Source of the DNA: GWB1-37-8 sp964646925
GTDB taxonomy: Bacteria; Patescibacteriota; Microgenomatia; Levybacterales; UBA12049
Direction: 5' to 3'
DNA: 8,734 nucleotides
Assembly: GCA_964646925.1 (NCBI GenBank)
Contig: CAZYIC010000039.1
Span: 1 to 8,734 of the forward strand
Position numbers and translations under genes: made by a program. Shown piece by piece: positions 1 through 5,138 of this stretch (position 1 is its first letter; each line of letters begins with the position of its first letter). Below the pieces are notes generated by a model. It ran no database searches. It was not told the origin of the DNA and worked only from the letters and a program-made list of their open reading frames with translations.

Positions 1-5
1 ATCAT
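1..5 (-). CDS. Probable start of a gene running off the left edge
   Basis: On the minus strand an ATG lies at bases 5-3, preceded at a 6-base spacing by an AAGAGG Shine-Dalgarno-like sequence (bases 17-12). Only one codon and two further bases are inside the window, so nothing can be said about the product. It would be the third gene after recA and recX. In related small genomes a ribonuclease Y gene is often found at this place, but that is context only and is not visible here. Confidence 0.4.
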
Positions 6-11
6 AGATAA

Positions 12-17
12 CCTCTT
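12..17 (-). promoter_or_regulatory. Shine-Dalgarno for the left-edge gene
   Basis: The minus strand reads AAGAGG, then six bases, then ATG. This is the main support for a gene starting at base 5. A TATAAT hexamer (minus strand, bases 36-31) overlaps the recX stop codon and could also supply a promoter for that gene with a leader of roughly 20 bases. Confidence 0.4.
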
Positions 18-31
18 GTCTACTTTATTAA

Positions 32-484
32 TTATACTCTTTTCCCTAAGGCGTCGTCAACCGATCTTTTTATAGTATCCCAATCAAACCCTTTTGAAGC
101 CAGGTACCTCCCCAATTTCTCCGGTGTCATCCTGAGCTTGCCGAAGGATCTCATTTTTTTCTCAACCAATTTCTTCGCCTGCTCTAAATCGTTAATTGTT
201 AATTGTAAATTGTTAATTGTTTCCGGATCTATTCCCTTTTGTTTTAGCTCTATTTGTATTAAACGCAGGCTTCGCGGCTTAAATCTCAATCGCGATTCAA
301 TCCACTTTTTAGCAAATTCAACATCATCAATAAATTTCTTTTCTTTAAGTTTTGAAATAAGCTTTTCAATTGTTTCCTGCGGAACTTTTTTCTCTTTTAG
401 CTTATTTCTTATCTCTTGCTCCGAGCGGGGGCGATATGATAAAAACCGAAGCGCAAAATTATAAATCTTCTCAAAATCTTCCAT
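32..484 (-). CDS. recX: Regulatory protein RecX
   Basis: A 150-residue homologue of RecX, the small helical protein that binds RecA filaments and modulates recombinase activity. Visible signs are the N-terminal pattern A-L-R-F-L-S-Y-R-P-R-S with E-I-R-N-K-L (residues 11-29), the F-I-D-D-x-x-F-A-K-K-W segment (51-61) ending the first helical repeat, I-E-L-K-Q-K-G-I (78-85) in the second, and K-L-G-R-Y-L-A-S-K-G-F (123-133) in the third. Length is normal for the family. It begins 8 bases after the recA stop, so the two are surely one transcript; no well-placed Shine-Dalgarno is visible. Two repeat-derived pieces sit in it: residues 90-98 come from a 7-base tandem repeat, and residues 112-120 (RSFGKLRMT) from a dispersed palindromic repeat. 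Both fall in loop-like positions between helical repeats, so the frame stays open and the protein is probably functional. Confidence 0.9.
   Translation of the reverse strand: MEDFEKIYNFALRFLSYRPRSEQEIRNKLKEKKVPQETIEKLISKLKEKKFIDDVEFAKKWIESRLRFKPRSLRLIQIELKQKGIDPETINNLQLTINDLEQAKKLVEKKMRSFGKLRMTPEKLGRYLASKGFDWDTIKRSVDDALGKRV
126..150. repeat. Dispersed palindromic repeat inside recX
   Basis: The plus strand reads GTCATCCTGAGC followed by TTGCCGAAGGATC. The arms ATCCT (129-133) and AGGAT (145-149) pair around the core GAGCTTGCCGAAG. The same core, with one base changed and different but still complementary outer arms, occurs at 7549-7567 in the sigma factor gene. In recX it is read as SFGKLRMT. 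From general familiarity, repeats of this word family are scattered through many environmental bacterial genomes; copy number in this genome cannot be judged from the window. Confidence 0.7.
191..220. repeat. 7-base tandem repeat GTTAATT inside recX
   Basis: Four consecutive units occupy 191-218: GTTAATT, GTTAATT, GTAAATT, GTTAATT, followed by GT. On the coding strand it gives residues about 90-98 (INNLQLTIN). The third unit has one change. A four-unit array of 28 bases is not a multiple of three in unit length, so gain or loss of one unit would shift the recX frame. Confidence 0.75.
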
Positions 485-492
485 TTATGGAG

Positions 493-1563
493 TTATTTTT
501 CTTCTACTCCGACTTCGACTGGGGTGGCGCCGGCTTTATTTCTTTTCAAAATTTCATCAACGATTTTCTTGGCAATCTCCGGCTTTTCTTTAAGAAATAT
601 TTTCGTTGCTTCTTTTCCCTGCCCCAACATCATTTCCCCAAATCTATAAAATGCTCCTGACTTTTCAATAACGCCCATTTCTACTCCAACATCTACAATT
701 CCGCCTTCTCGGGAAACTCCTTCTGCGCCCACATCAAATTCTGCAATTCTAAATGGCGCAGAAACTTTATTCTTTACAACTTTTACCCTATGACGGGAAC
801 CGATAACCTTATCTCCATCCTTAAGTGTTTCTATTTTTCTGATATCCATTCTCATGGTTGCATAAAATTTTAGGGCTAAACCTCCTGTTGTTGTTTCGGG
901 ATTTCCAAACATTATTCCGATTTTCTGACGCAACTGATTTGTAAATATGCAGACTGTTTTTGATTTGGAAATAACACCTGTTAATTTTCGAAGCGCCTGA
1001 GACATAAGACGCGCCTGAAGCCCCATCATTGAATCTCCCATTTCTCCTTCAATTTCCGCTCTTGGAACTAATGCTGCCACAGAATCAATTACCAATACGT
1101 CAACTCCGCCTGAGCGAATCAAGCTTTCCGCAATTTCCAAAGCCTGTTCTCCCGTATCCGGCTGGGAAATTAATAGCTCGTCGAGCTTAACGCCTAAGGT
1201 TTTTGCCCAGATTGGATCCAAAGCATGCTCTGCGTCAATAAAGGCTGCGACTCCTCCATGTTTTTGCGCCTGGGCAATAATTGAGAGGCAAATCGTGGTT
1301 TTCCCCGACGCTTCGGGGCCGTAAATTTCTATAATTCTTCCCCTTGGCACTCCACCAACTCCAAGCGCCAGATCCAAGGGAAGACAGCCCGTGGAGATAA
1401 CCGAGATATCGAATTTCTGGCCTACTTCTCCGAAGCGCATTATGGAACCCCTGCCATACTGTTTCTCAATTTGTTCCATCGCCAGATTTACAGCAGCGAG
1501 TTTCCCCGATGCTTCAGCATGGCTGTTTGGAATTGTTTTACCAGATTGAGGTGTCCTGCCCAT
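493..1563 (-). CDS. recA: Recombinase A
   Basis: A 356-residue RecA, the ATP-dependent strand-exchange protein of homologous recombination. Visible are the N-terminal A-M-E-Q-I-E-K-Q-Y-G-R-G-S-I-M segment (28-42), Walker A GPEASGKTT (82-90), the catalytic glutamate in D-A-E-H-A-L-D (E112), Walker B V-L-V-I-D-S (157-161), the L1 region around E-I-E-G-E-M-G-D-S (170-178), and the L2 region T-N-Q-L-R-Q-K-I-G onward with G-N-P-E-T-T-T-G-G (208-228). Length and motif order are normal. The start is placed at the ATG at 1563. The frame stays open a further 66 codons upstream, but that extension would read antisense through tRNA-Pro and has no RecA character. The gene is divergent from the tRNA and is followed by recX after 8 bases. 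No LexA-type operator was recognised upstream; a 13-base palindrome overlaps the likely promoter. Confidence 0.97.
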   Translation of the reverse strand: MGRTPQSGKTIPNSHAEASGKLAAVNLAMEQIEKQYGRGSIMRFGEVGQKFDISVISTGCLPLDLALGVGGVPRGRIIEIYGPEASGKTTICLSIIAQAQKHGGVAAFIDAEHALDPIWAKTLGVKLDELLISQPDTGEQALEIAESLIRSGGVDVLVIDSVAALVPRAEIEGEMGDSMMGLQARLMSQALRKLTGVISKSKTVCIFTNQLRQKIGIMFGNPETTTGGLALKFYATMRMDIRKIETLKDGDKVIGSRHRVKVVKNKVSAPFRIAEFDVGAEGVSREGGIVDVGVEMGVIEKSGAFYRFGEMMLGQGKEATKIFLKEKPEIAKKIVDEILKRNKAGATPVEVGVEEK

Positions 1564-1571
1564 AATAAGCC

Positions 1572-1584
1572 AATTGTAACAATT
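1572..1584. promoter_or_regulatory. Palindrome overlapping the putative recA -10 box
   Basis: AATTGT (1572-1577), a central A, and ACAATT (1579-1584) form a perfect 13-base palindrome. On the minus strand it contains TGT-TACAAT (1581-1573), an extended -10-like element ending 9 bases before the recA ATG. Transcription from it would start about 2-3 bases before the ATG, giving a nearly leaderless recA mRNA. The palindrome could be an operator, or chance in AT-rich DNA. An alternative minus-strand -10 (TATAAC) lies slightly further upstream. Confidence 0.4.
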
Positions 1585-1587
1585 TTT

Positions 1588-1596
1588 TGTTATAAT
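1588..1596 (+). promoter_or_regulatory. Extended -10 promoter of tRNA-Pro
   Basis: TGT-TATAAT is a perfect extended -10 element. A start about seven bases downstream, near 1603, leaves a 5' leader of roughly 14 bases before the tRNA at 1617. A TTGTAA word at 1574-1579 lies too close to be a -35 box, so this appears to be an extended -10 promoter without -35. The same nine-base word recurs at 2452-2460, 2438-2446 (minus) and 6980-6988. Confidence 0.6.
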
Positions 1597-1616
1597 GCAA
1601 TAGATCAATTTAACAA

Positions 1617-1687
1617 CGGGGCGTGGTTTAGTGGTAGAATGAGCGGCTGGGGGTCGTTCGGTCCAGGTCCGATTCCTGGCGCCCCGA
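1617..1687 (+). tRNA. tRNA-Pro, anticodon GGG
   Basis: A 71-base tRNA cloverleaf can be folded by hand. The acceptor stem is CGGGGCG (1617-1623) with CGCCCCG (1680-1686). The D stem is GTTT with GAAT around a 7-base loop holding G18-G19. The anticodon stem is AGCGG with TCGTT around CTGGGGG, giving anticodon GGG at 1649-1651 and G37. The T stem is CCAGG with CCTGG. C1-G72 and discriminator A73 are the usual tRNA-Pro identity pattern and agree with the anticodon. CCA is not encoded: A73 is followed by CAA. The T loop is TCCGATT, with C at position 55 where U (modified to pseudouridine) is near-universal. The anticodon stem contains two G-U pairs and the D stem two more. The gene ends 6 bases before the convergent stop codon of the next gene, with no visible terminator. 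Confidence 0.93.
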
Positions 1688-1693
1688 CAAAAT

Positions 1694-2431
1694 TTAGTAA
1701 TTGACGAAGTAGTTGATTTTGGCGTTTTTATTAAGTTCTTCCAGCCAAGCTTGAGATGCACTTGCCAGCTTTTGCTGCTCCAATTGCTGTTTCACTTGTT
1801 TTCTTAACTCATTTTCCTTTACGTCTGTAGGGAGGGTCTCTTTATTTTTTTCCATATAATCCGAAACTTCTTTGTCCGTAACTTTCATTTTATCTACGAG
1901 CAATTTTTCAACAAGAATCCTTATTTTTAGCTGCATTATGAAGTCTTGCTTTGTCATTCCCTGAACTGCCAACGCGGTATCCAGATTTTGCCCCTGCGTT
2001 TTTAGACTATCTTCAACTTGCTTAACGGAATTGTCAATTTCTTTTTGACTGATCTCTACGTTTTTTTTCTTTGCTTCCTGCAAAATAAGAGCTTGGTTAA
2101 CAAGCGCTGACAATGTTTGCTTTCCTCCCTGCTTTTCAAGTTCTTGGATAAGCGCCAGTCTGGTAATCGGCTGCCCGTTAACCAATGCCGCCACAAACAA
2201 TCCTCTTAGAAAAAATGCGGCAATTGCCAAAATAACAACTATTAATCCGATGAAAACTTTCGGCTGTTTTAACTTGCTTGTTAACGGATAATTGCTAACA
2301 GAAGGCGTTGATTTGTCCTGAATTTTTAAACTTGCTTTTTCAAAACTCGACTTTTGCATTTTGATTTTCCCGCCTGCATCGCTTTGCGGAGCATTGCGGG
2401 CAGGTGATTTTTGATTTTTTTTAATTGCCAT
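1694..2431 (-). CDS. Membrane-anchored SurA/PrsA-like chaperone without a parvulin domain
   Basis: A 245-residue protein with a basic, low-complexity cytoplasmic N-terminus (1-58), one hydrophobic segment (about 59-81) and an extracytoplasmic helical part. That part matches the SurA N-terminal pattern: V-N-G-Q-P-I-T near 84-90, L-S-A-L-V-N-Q-A-L-I-L-Q-E-A-K-K, then V-E-I-S-Q-K-E-I-D. Full-length SurA/PrsA/PpiD proteins carry a peptidyl-prolyl isomerase domain between the V-T-D-K-E-V-S-D-Y segment and the final helix. Here the two are joined directly, so only the chaperone-type fold is expected, at the outer face of the membrane. The start at 2431 is chosen because it lies exactly 6 bases after a TATAAT box; the frame is open 19 codons further, but that would run through the divergent promoter into uppS. 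Partner proteins are unknown. Confidence 0.75.
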   Translation of the reverse strand: MAIKKNQKSPARNAPQSDAGGKIKMQKSSFEKASLKIQDKSTPSVSNYPLTSKLKQPKVFIGLIVVILAIAAFFLRGLFVAALVNGQPITRLALIQELEKQGGKQTLSALVNQALILQEAKKKNVEISQKEIDNSVKQVEDSLKTQGQNLDTALAVQGMTKQDFIMQLKIRILVEKLLVDKMKVTDKEVSDYMEKNKETLPTDVKENELRKQVKQQLEQQKLASASQAWLEELNKNAKINYFVNY

Positions 2432-2437
2432 TTGGCT

Positions 2438-2446
2438 ATTATAACA
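2438..2446 (-). promoter_or_regulatory. Extended -10 box for the chaperone gene, leaderless
   Basis: On the minus strand TGT-TATAAT is followed by exactly six bases (AGCCAA) and then the ATG at 2431. With the normal 6-7 base distance from -10 to start site, transcription would begin at or within a base of the A of the start codon, so no leader or Shine-Dalgarno would exist. Confidence 0.6.
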
Positions 2447-2451
2447 CCTAA

Positions 2452-2460
2452 TGTTATAAT
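2452..2460 (+). promoter_or_regulatory. Extended -10 box for uppS, leaderless
   Basis: TGT-TATAAT is followed by exactly six bases (ATACAA) and the uppS ATG at 2467. This nine-base element and the one at 2438-2446 are perfect inverted copies separated by CCTAA, so the two divergent promoters are mirror images and must compete for polymerase binding. Confidence 0.6.
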
Positions 2461-2466
2461 ATACAA

Positions 2467-3165
2467 ATGGCTTATCCGCACATCCCAAACCACATCGCCG
2501 TCATTCCTGATGGGAATAGAAGATGGGCAAAAGAGCATCATCTCCCAAGCCTTGAAGGACACAGAAGGGGATTTGCTGTAGCAATAAAAATCGGCAGAAA
2601 AATCCGCGCAATGGGCATTCACACATTAACTATGTGGGCATTTTCTACGGAAAATTGGAACCGTTCCAAGGAAGAAATTTCATACCTAATGAAAATGTAC
2701 GAAACATTTATCGAAAAAAATCTTAAGGAAGCGATGAAGGAAAAAATCAGAATAATTCACATGGGAAGACGCGATAGAATCTCCAAAAAACTTTTAGAAA
2801 GAATTCAAGATTCTGAAGAGAAAACAAAAGATTTCAAAAATTATATTTTAAATATCGCAATTGATTATGGCGGACGAGATGAAATTATAAGGGGGATTCA
2901 TAGAATGTCTGAGGAAAATATTAATCTTAACAATTTAACAATAGAACAATTTAACAATTTTCTAGACACTGCAAATCAGCCTTATCCCAATCCGGATTTG
3001 ATAATCAGAACTTCAGGAGAACAAAGAACATCGGGACTGATGATTTGGCAGGCTGCTTATGCAGAATACATTTTTCTACAAAAACATTTTCCGGATTTAA
3101 AAGATGAAGATATTGAAAACGCTGTCTCAGAATATTCAAGAAGACAAAGGAGATTTGGAAAATAA
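2467..3165 (+). CDS. uppS: Undecaprenyl/polyprenyl diphosphate synthase (cis-prenyltransferase)
   Basis: A 232-residue cis-prenyltransferase that condenses IPP units onto an allylic diphosphate to give the long polyprenyl carrier used in cell-envelope synthesis. Family motifs in order: H-I-A-V-I-P-D-G-N-R-R-W-A (9-21, with the metal-binding Asp15), G-H-R-R-G (31-35), W-A-F-S-T-E-N-W-x-R (57-66), Y-G-G-R-D-E-I (134-140), R-T-S-G-E-Q-R (181-187) and W-Q-A-A-Y-A-E (194-200). Length is typical. The usual asparagine after R-x-S in the last region is a glycine here (residue 190). The start is fixed by the -10 box 6 bases upstream. Residues about 155-165 (NNLTIEQFNNF) are encoded by a repeated AT-rich word and lie in a variable loop before the last motif. 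The gene ends 4 bases from a convergent gene with no visible terminator. Chain length cannot be read from the sequence. Confidence 0.95.
   Translation: MAYPHIPNHIAVIPDGNRRWAKEHHLPSLEGHRRGFAVAIKIGRKIRAMGIHTLTMWAFSTENWNRSKEEISYLMKMYETFIEKNLKEAMKEKIRIIHMGRRDRISKKLLERIQDSEEKTKDFKNYILNIAIDYGGRDEIIRGIHRMSEENINLNNLTIEQFNNFLDTANQPYPNPDLIIRTSGEQRTSGLMIWQAAYAEYIFLQKHFPDLKDEDIENAVSEYSRRQRRFGK
2929..2958. repeat. Direct repeat AACAATTTAACAAT inside uppS
   Basis: Two identical 14-base copies, 2929-2942 and 2945-2958, are separated by AG. They encode N-N-L-T-I-E-Q-F-N-N in a variable loop. The AACAATT word is shared, in the opposite orientation, with the recX tandem repeat, and similar words lie near the recA/tRNA promoter region. 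Confidence 0.65.
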
Positions 3166-3169
3166 CCTA

Positions 3170-3850
3170 TCATTTAGCACTATAAATAACTCCAGAATTT
3201 CCCACAACATCCGGCAGTCTTTCTCTTTTATTAAAAAAGCTTGTTATGGAGAAGTCTGGCGGTAACAATCTTAAAAGAGGAATTCTTTTTTCCGGAAAGT
3301 TAAAATAGCTCTCAACAACATCGCTAATCACGCTTCTGGAACCTGCACTTCCTACAACTTGCCCGACAAAACTTCTCACCATGTTTGGATCCCGAATACG
3401 TAAATCTTCAAGAGACATCCATCCATTGGGAACAACTTCATCTACGTCAACAGGGACAATCGGATCGGTTATTGGCTTATCAACAACTAATACGGCAAAA
3501 TCGAAAGGATTACCTTTAACCCAAATCCTATTTTTAAAATAAGAAAATCCACGCATAAAACATATGTCTCTTATCAGGAGGTCATCATCGCTGAATTCCG
3601 CAAGCGTTCCAAGCACGTTGGAAAATCCCCCCTCTCCTATTTTTCGCGTGTCAGAAGGAATAGTGATTTGTCCCGCCACTCTTCCAGTCTCTGCTTTGGG
3701 TTTCAATTCTCTATTTGTCCACAGAGTAGGATTAGTAATATTCTCACCGTTTTTACTTGGATCTATCCTGACAATTGCGACCCCAATACCAAGTGCCCCT
3801 TTTCCTTCTGCTTCTCGTAACAATGTTGAGTTTCTATTTTCCAGCATCAT
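3170..3850 (-). CDS. Nudix-like protein with a degenerate Nudix box
   Basis: A 226-residue protein of uncertain activity. The order of elements resembles a Nudix domain: a strand G-I-G-V-A-I-V-R-I (21-29), then G-Q-I-T-I-P (60-65), I-G-E (71-73) followed by a helix-like stretch to L-A-E-F (83-86), and later D-V-D-E-V-V-P-N-G-W-M-S-L-E-D-L (135-150), which matches the common D-E-V-x-x-x-x-W-x-x-x-E-E-L tail. The catalytic R-E-x-x-E-E core is largely absent: G-T-L-A-E-F stands in its place, leaving one glutamate (E85). It may therefore be inactive, or a non-canonical hydrolase. Its ATG overlaps the kinase stop (ATGA), so the two are translationally coupled; a second ATG follows at once. No signal peptide or membrane segment is visible. 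The Nudix assignment rests on eye alignment only, and an unrelated fold is possible. Confidence 0.5.
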   Translation of the reverse strand: MMLENRNSTLLREAEGKGALGIGVAIVRIDPSKNGENITNPTLWTNRELKPKAETGRVAGQITIPSDTRKIGEGGFSNVLGTLAEFSDDDLLIRDICFMRGFSYFKNRIWVKGNPFDFAVLVVDKPITDPIVPVDVDEVVPNGWMSLEDLRIRDPNMVRSFVGQVVGSAGSRSVISDVVESYFNFPEKRIPLLRLLPPDFSITSFFNKRERLPDVVGNSGVIYSAK

Positions 3851-4626
3851 ATCGTTATAAGTGTTCCCTTAACTGGTTTCCCAAAAAGAGCACTTGGCAA
3901 CTCATCTGCCCTATTTCCATTTATTAATAACGTGTTTATTCCCATTCCTGCAACAGTTAGTGCGTTTTCAATTTTATGTTTCATTGCGCCGGTTACGTCT
4001 ATATTTGTTGATTTAAAAACAAAACGTTCAATATCTTTCCAATTTTTTTTATTTATTGATGGAATTGTGCCTCCTTTATCATCATAAACCCCATAAGTTT
4101 GCCCAACTTGAATAATTTTATTCACGTTAAAGCCTCTTTTGTTTAAATAAATTCCTATCTCGTTAAGAGTTGTTTCGCCTGAATAAATAGTACTTTTCCA
4201 TTTTTTATCCCAAATCACATCCCCATAAACAACCGGAATAAGCCCCTGAGCAATAACTTCCTCAACTACTTCAAAGAAATTCTTTTTTAACTTTCCAGAA
4301 AACGTTGTCATCATACTCATTGGTCTTAAAGAAACTGCTGGCAATCCTTCTTCAAGTAAAATATCCATGACAATTCTATTTATCTCCATTGCATCCCGGG
4401 CCACTTTTGCAACACCCCATTTACTTTTGTAACCTTTCTTTCCGCCAAATTCTTCTGCGGAGGTATGGCCGAAGCTTCCGCTTCCATGAGCCAAAACTAT
4501 AGAAACATCTTTTATCTTTTTTAGCTCTTGCGCTAGCTTTTTTATAACCTCAGGACGAGCTTTATAGGGTACGTCTTTATCTGTAATTATGGAACCACCA
4601 AATTTAATAAGAATAACCTTTTTCAT
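3847..4626 (-). CDS. ipk: Isopentenyl phosphate kinase
   Basis: A 259-residue member of the amino-acid kinase family that phosphorylates isopentenyl phosphate to IPP, the last step of the alternative mevalonate pathway known from archaea, or a salvage step. Visible are I-K-F-G-G-S-I-I-T-D-K (7-17) for nucleotide phosphate binding; H-G-S-G-S-F-G-H (47-54), where His54 matches the catalytic histidine of the archaeal enzymes (His60 in Methanocaldococcus jannaschii); I-P-V-V-Y-G-D-V; Y-S-G-E-T; I-D-V-T-G-A-M-K-H-K-I; and L-L-I-N-G-N-R-A. Overall similarity to the archaeal enzyme is clear along the whole length, including the D-K-x-V-P-Y segment. It starts 3 bases after the cupin stop, with a good Shine-Dalgarno (AAAGGA, spacing 7), and overlaps the Nudix-like gene by 4 bases. 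Other family kinases (glutamate 5-kinase, UMP kinase) fit less well. Confidence 0.92.
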   Translation of the reverse strand: MKKVILIKFGGSIITDKDVPYKARPEVIKKLAQELKKIKDVSIVLAHGSGSFGHTSAEEFGGKKGYKSKWGVAKVARDAMEINRIVMDILLEEGLPAVSLRPMSMMTTFSGKLKKNFFEVVEEVIAQGLIPVVYGDVIWDKKWKSTIYSGETTLNEIGIYLNKRGFNVNKIIQVGQTYGVYDDKGGTIPSINKKNWKDIERFVFKSTNIDVTGAMKHKIENALTVAGMGINTLLINGNRADELPSALFGKPVKGTLITI

Positions 4627-4629
4627 ATT

Positions 4630-5124
4630 TTAATCCTTTATATGCAACCTATGAGGAGGCACCAAACGAGCATTTTTCATAATAATAAGCGTTAAAGATG
4701 CGCTATCTTTTGCTTCTACTTGATGACTAACTCGTAAAGGAACTTCAATTCTATCTTGACTATTATTCAAAGCAAGAGTATTGCCATTTATAGAAATGAA
4801 AGACTCTCCCGCTATATGTAAATAAAATTCGCTTCCCATAGGATGCTCGTGATGATGTTTAGATGTCTTCATGCCGCGCCCAAGTACGGAAACCAAAACT
4901 AAGCTATCTCCCGCAAATTGCTCTGCGAGGTATAAAGCTTGGGAGCCTTCATGCGGCTTTGGGGAATCAAAAAATCTCAGAGGTTCATCTATGCCAAACT
5001 CAGCAGCCCTCCTTGTGATTCGCTCTCTATAATCTGAGCCAAACATTTCGGACACTTGCAAATTTGTAACAGCGGGCTTTAGCTCAGGAATTAATAAACC
5101 CCTGCGTTCAATTGCTTCAACCAT
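4630..5124 (-). CDS. Cupin-domain protein
   Basis: A 164-residue protein with a single C-terminal cupin barrel. The metal-binding motif 1 is seen as H-H-H-E-H-P-M-G-S-E-F-Y (90-101), supplying several histidines and Glu99. Motif 2 is reduced to V-P-L-R-V-S-H-Q-V-E (128-137), with His134 as the probable fourth ligand. The first 80 residues are not recognised. It could be a small-molecule isomerase, an oxygenase or a sugar-binding sensor; the sequence does not decide. It is the first gene of the cupin, kinase, Nudix-like operon, which hints at a link to isoprenoid or phosphate-ester metabolism but does not show one. The start at 5124 is supported by a TATAAT box exactly 6 bases upstream. Confidence 0.75.
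   Translation of the reverse strand: MVEAIERRGLLIPELKPAVTNLQVSEMFGSDYRERITRRAAEFGIDEPLRFFDSPKPHEGSQALYLAEQFAGDSLVLVSVLGRGMKTSKHHHEHPMGSEFYLHIAGESFISINGNTLALNNSQDRIEVPLRVSHQVEAKDSASLTLIIMKNARLVPPHRLHIKD
4634..4639 (-). promoter_or_regulatory. Shine-Dalgarno of the kinase gene
   Basis: AAAGGA on the minus strand lies inside the last codons of the cupin gene, 7 bases before the kinase ATG. It shows that this genome uses Shine-Dalgarno initiation inside operons, in contrast to the apparently leaderless first genes. Confidence 0.65.
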
Positions 5125-5130
5125 TTTCTA

Positions 5131-5138
5131 ATTATACA
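5131..5138 (-). promoter_or_regulatory. -10 box of the cupin operon, leaderless
   Basis: The minus strand reads TG-TATAAT, then six bases (TAGAAA), then the ATG at 5124. The element begins directly at the end of the U-tract of the upstream terminator, so termination of one operon and initiation of the next occupy adjoining bases. Confidence 0.55.

Noticed and set aside
191..220. CRISPR-like array
   Set aside because: The units are 7 bases and contiguous, with no spacers. No CRISPR repeats or cas genes were seen anywhere in the window.
1564..1616. LexA/SOS box upstream of recA
   Set aside because: Neither a CTG-N10-CAG nor a GAAC-N4-GTTC type box is present in the gap.
1471..1704. Plus-strand open frame of 77 codons spanning tRNA-Pro
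   Set aside because: It reads the antisense of recA and through the tRNA, and shows no protein-family features.
1564..1761. 66-codon N-terminal extension of the recA reading frame
   Set aside because: It is the antisense of tRNA-Pro and its promoter, has no RecA similarity, and the RecA family N-terminus fits the ATG at 1563.
2432..2488. 19-codon upstream extension of the chaperone frame
   Set aside because: It would cross the mirror-image promoter pair and the uppS start; the ATG at 2431 is set by the -10 spacing.
2326..2622. Minus-strand open frame of 98 codons across the chaperone/uppS promoter
   Set aside because: It is a shadow of uppS and the chaperone gene, and would cover the divergent promoters.
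3163..3172. Terminator between the convergent uppS and Nudix-like genes
   Set aside because: Only four bases separate the stops and no hairpin with a T-run was found; the transcripts probably overlap.
3564..3860. Plus-strand open frame of 98 codons
   Set aside because: It is antisense to the Nudix-like gene, has low-information serine/proline-rich composition, and has no ribosome site.
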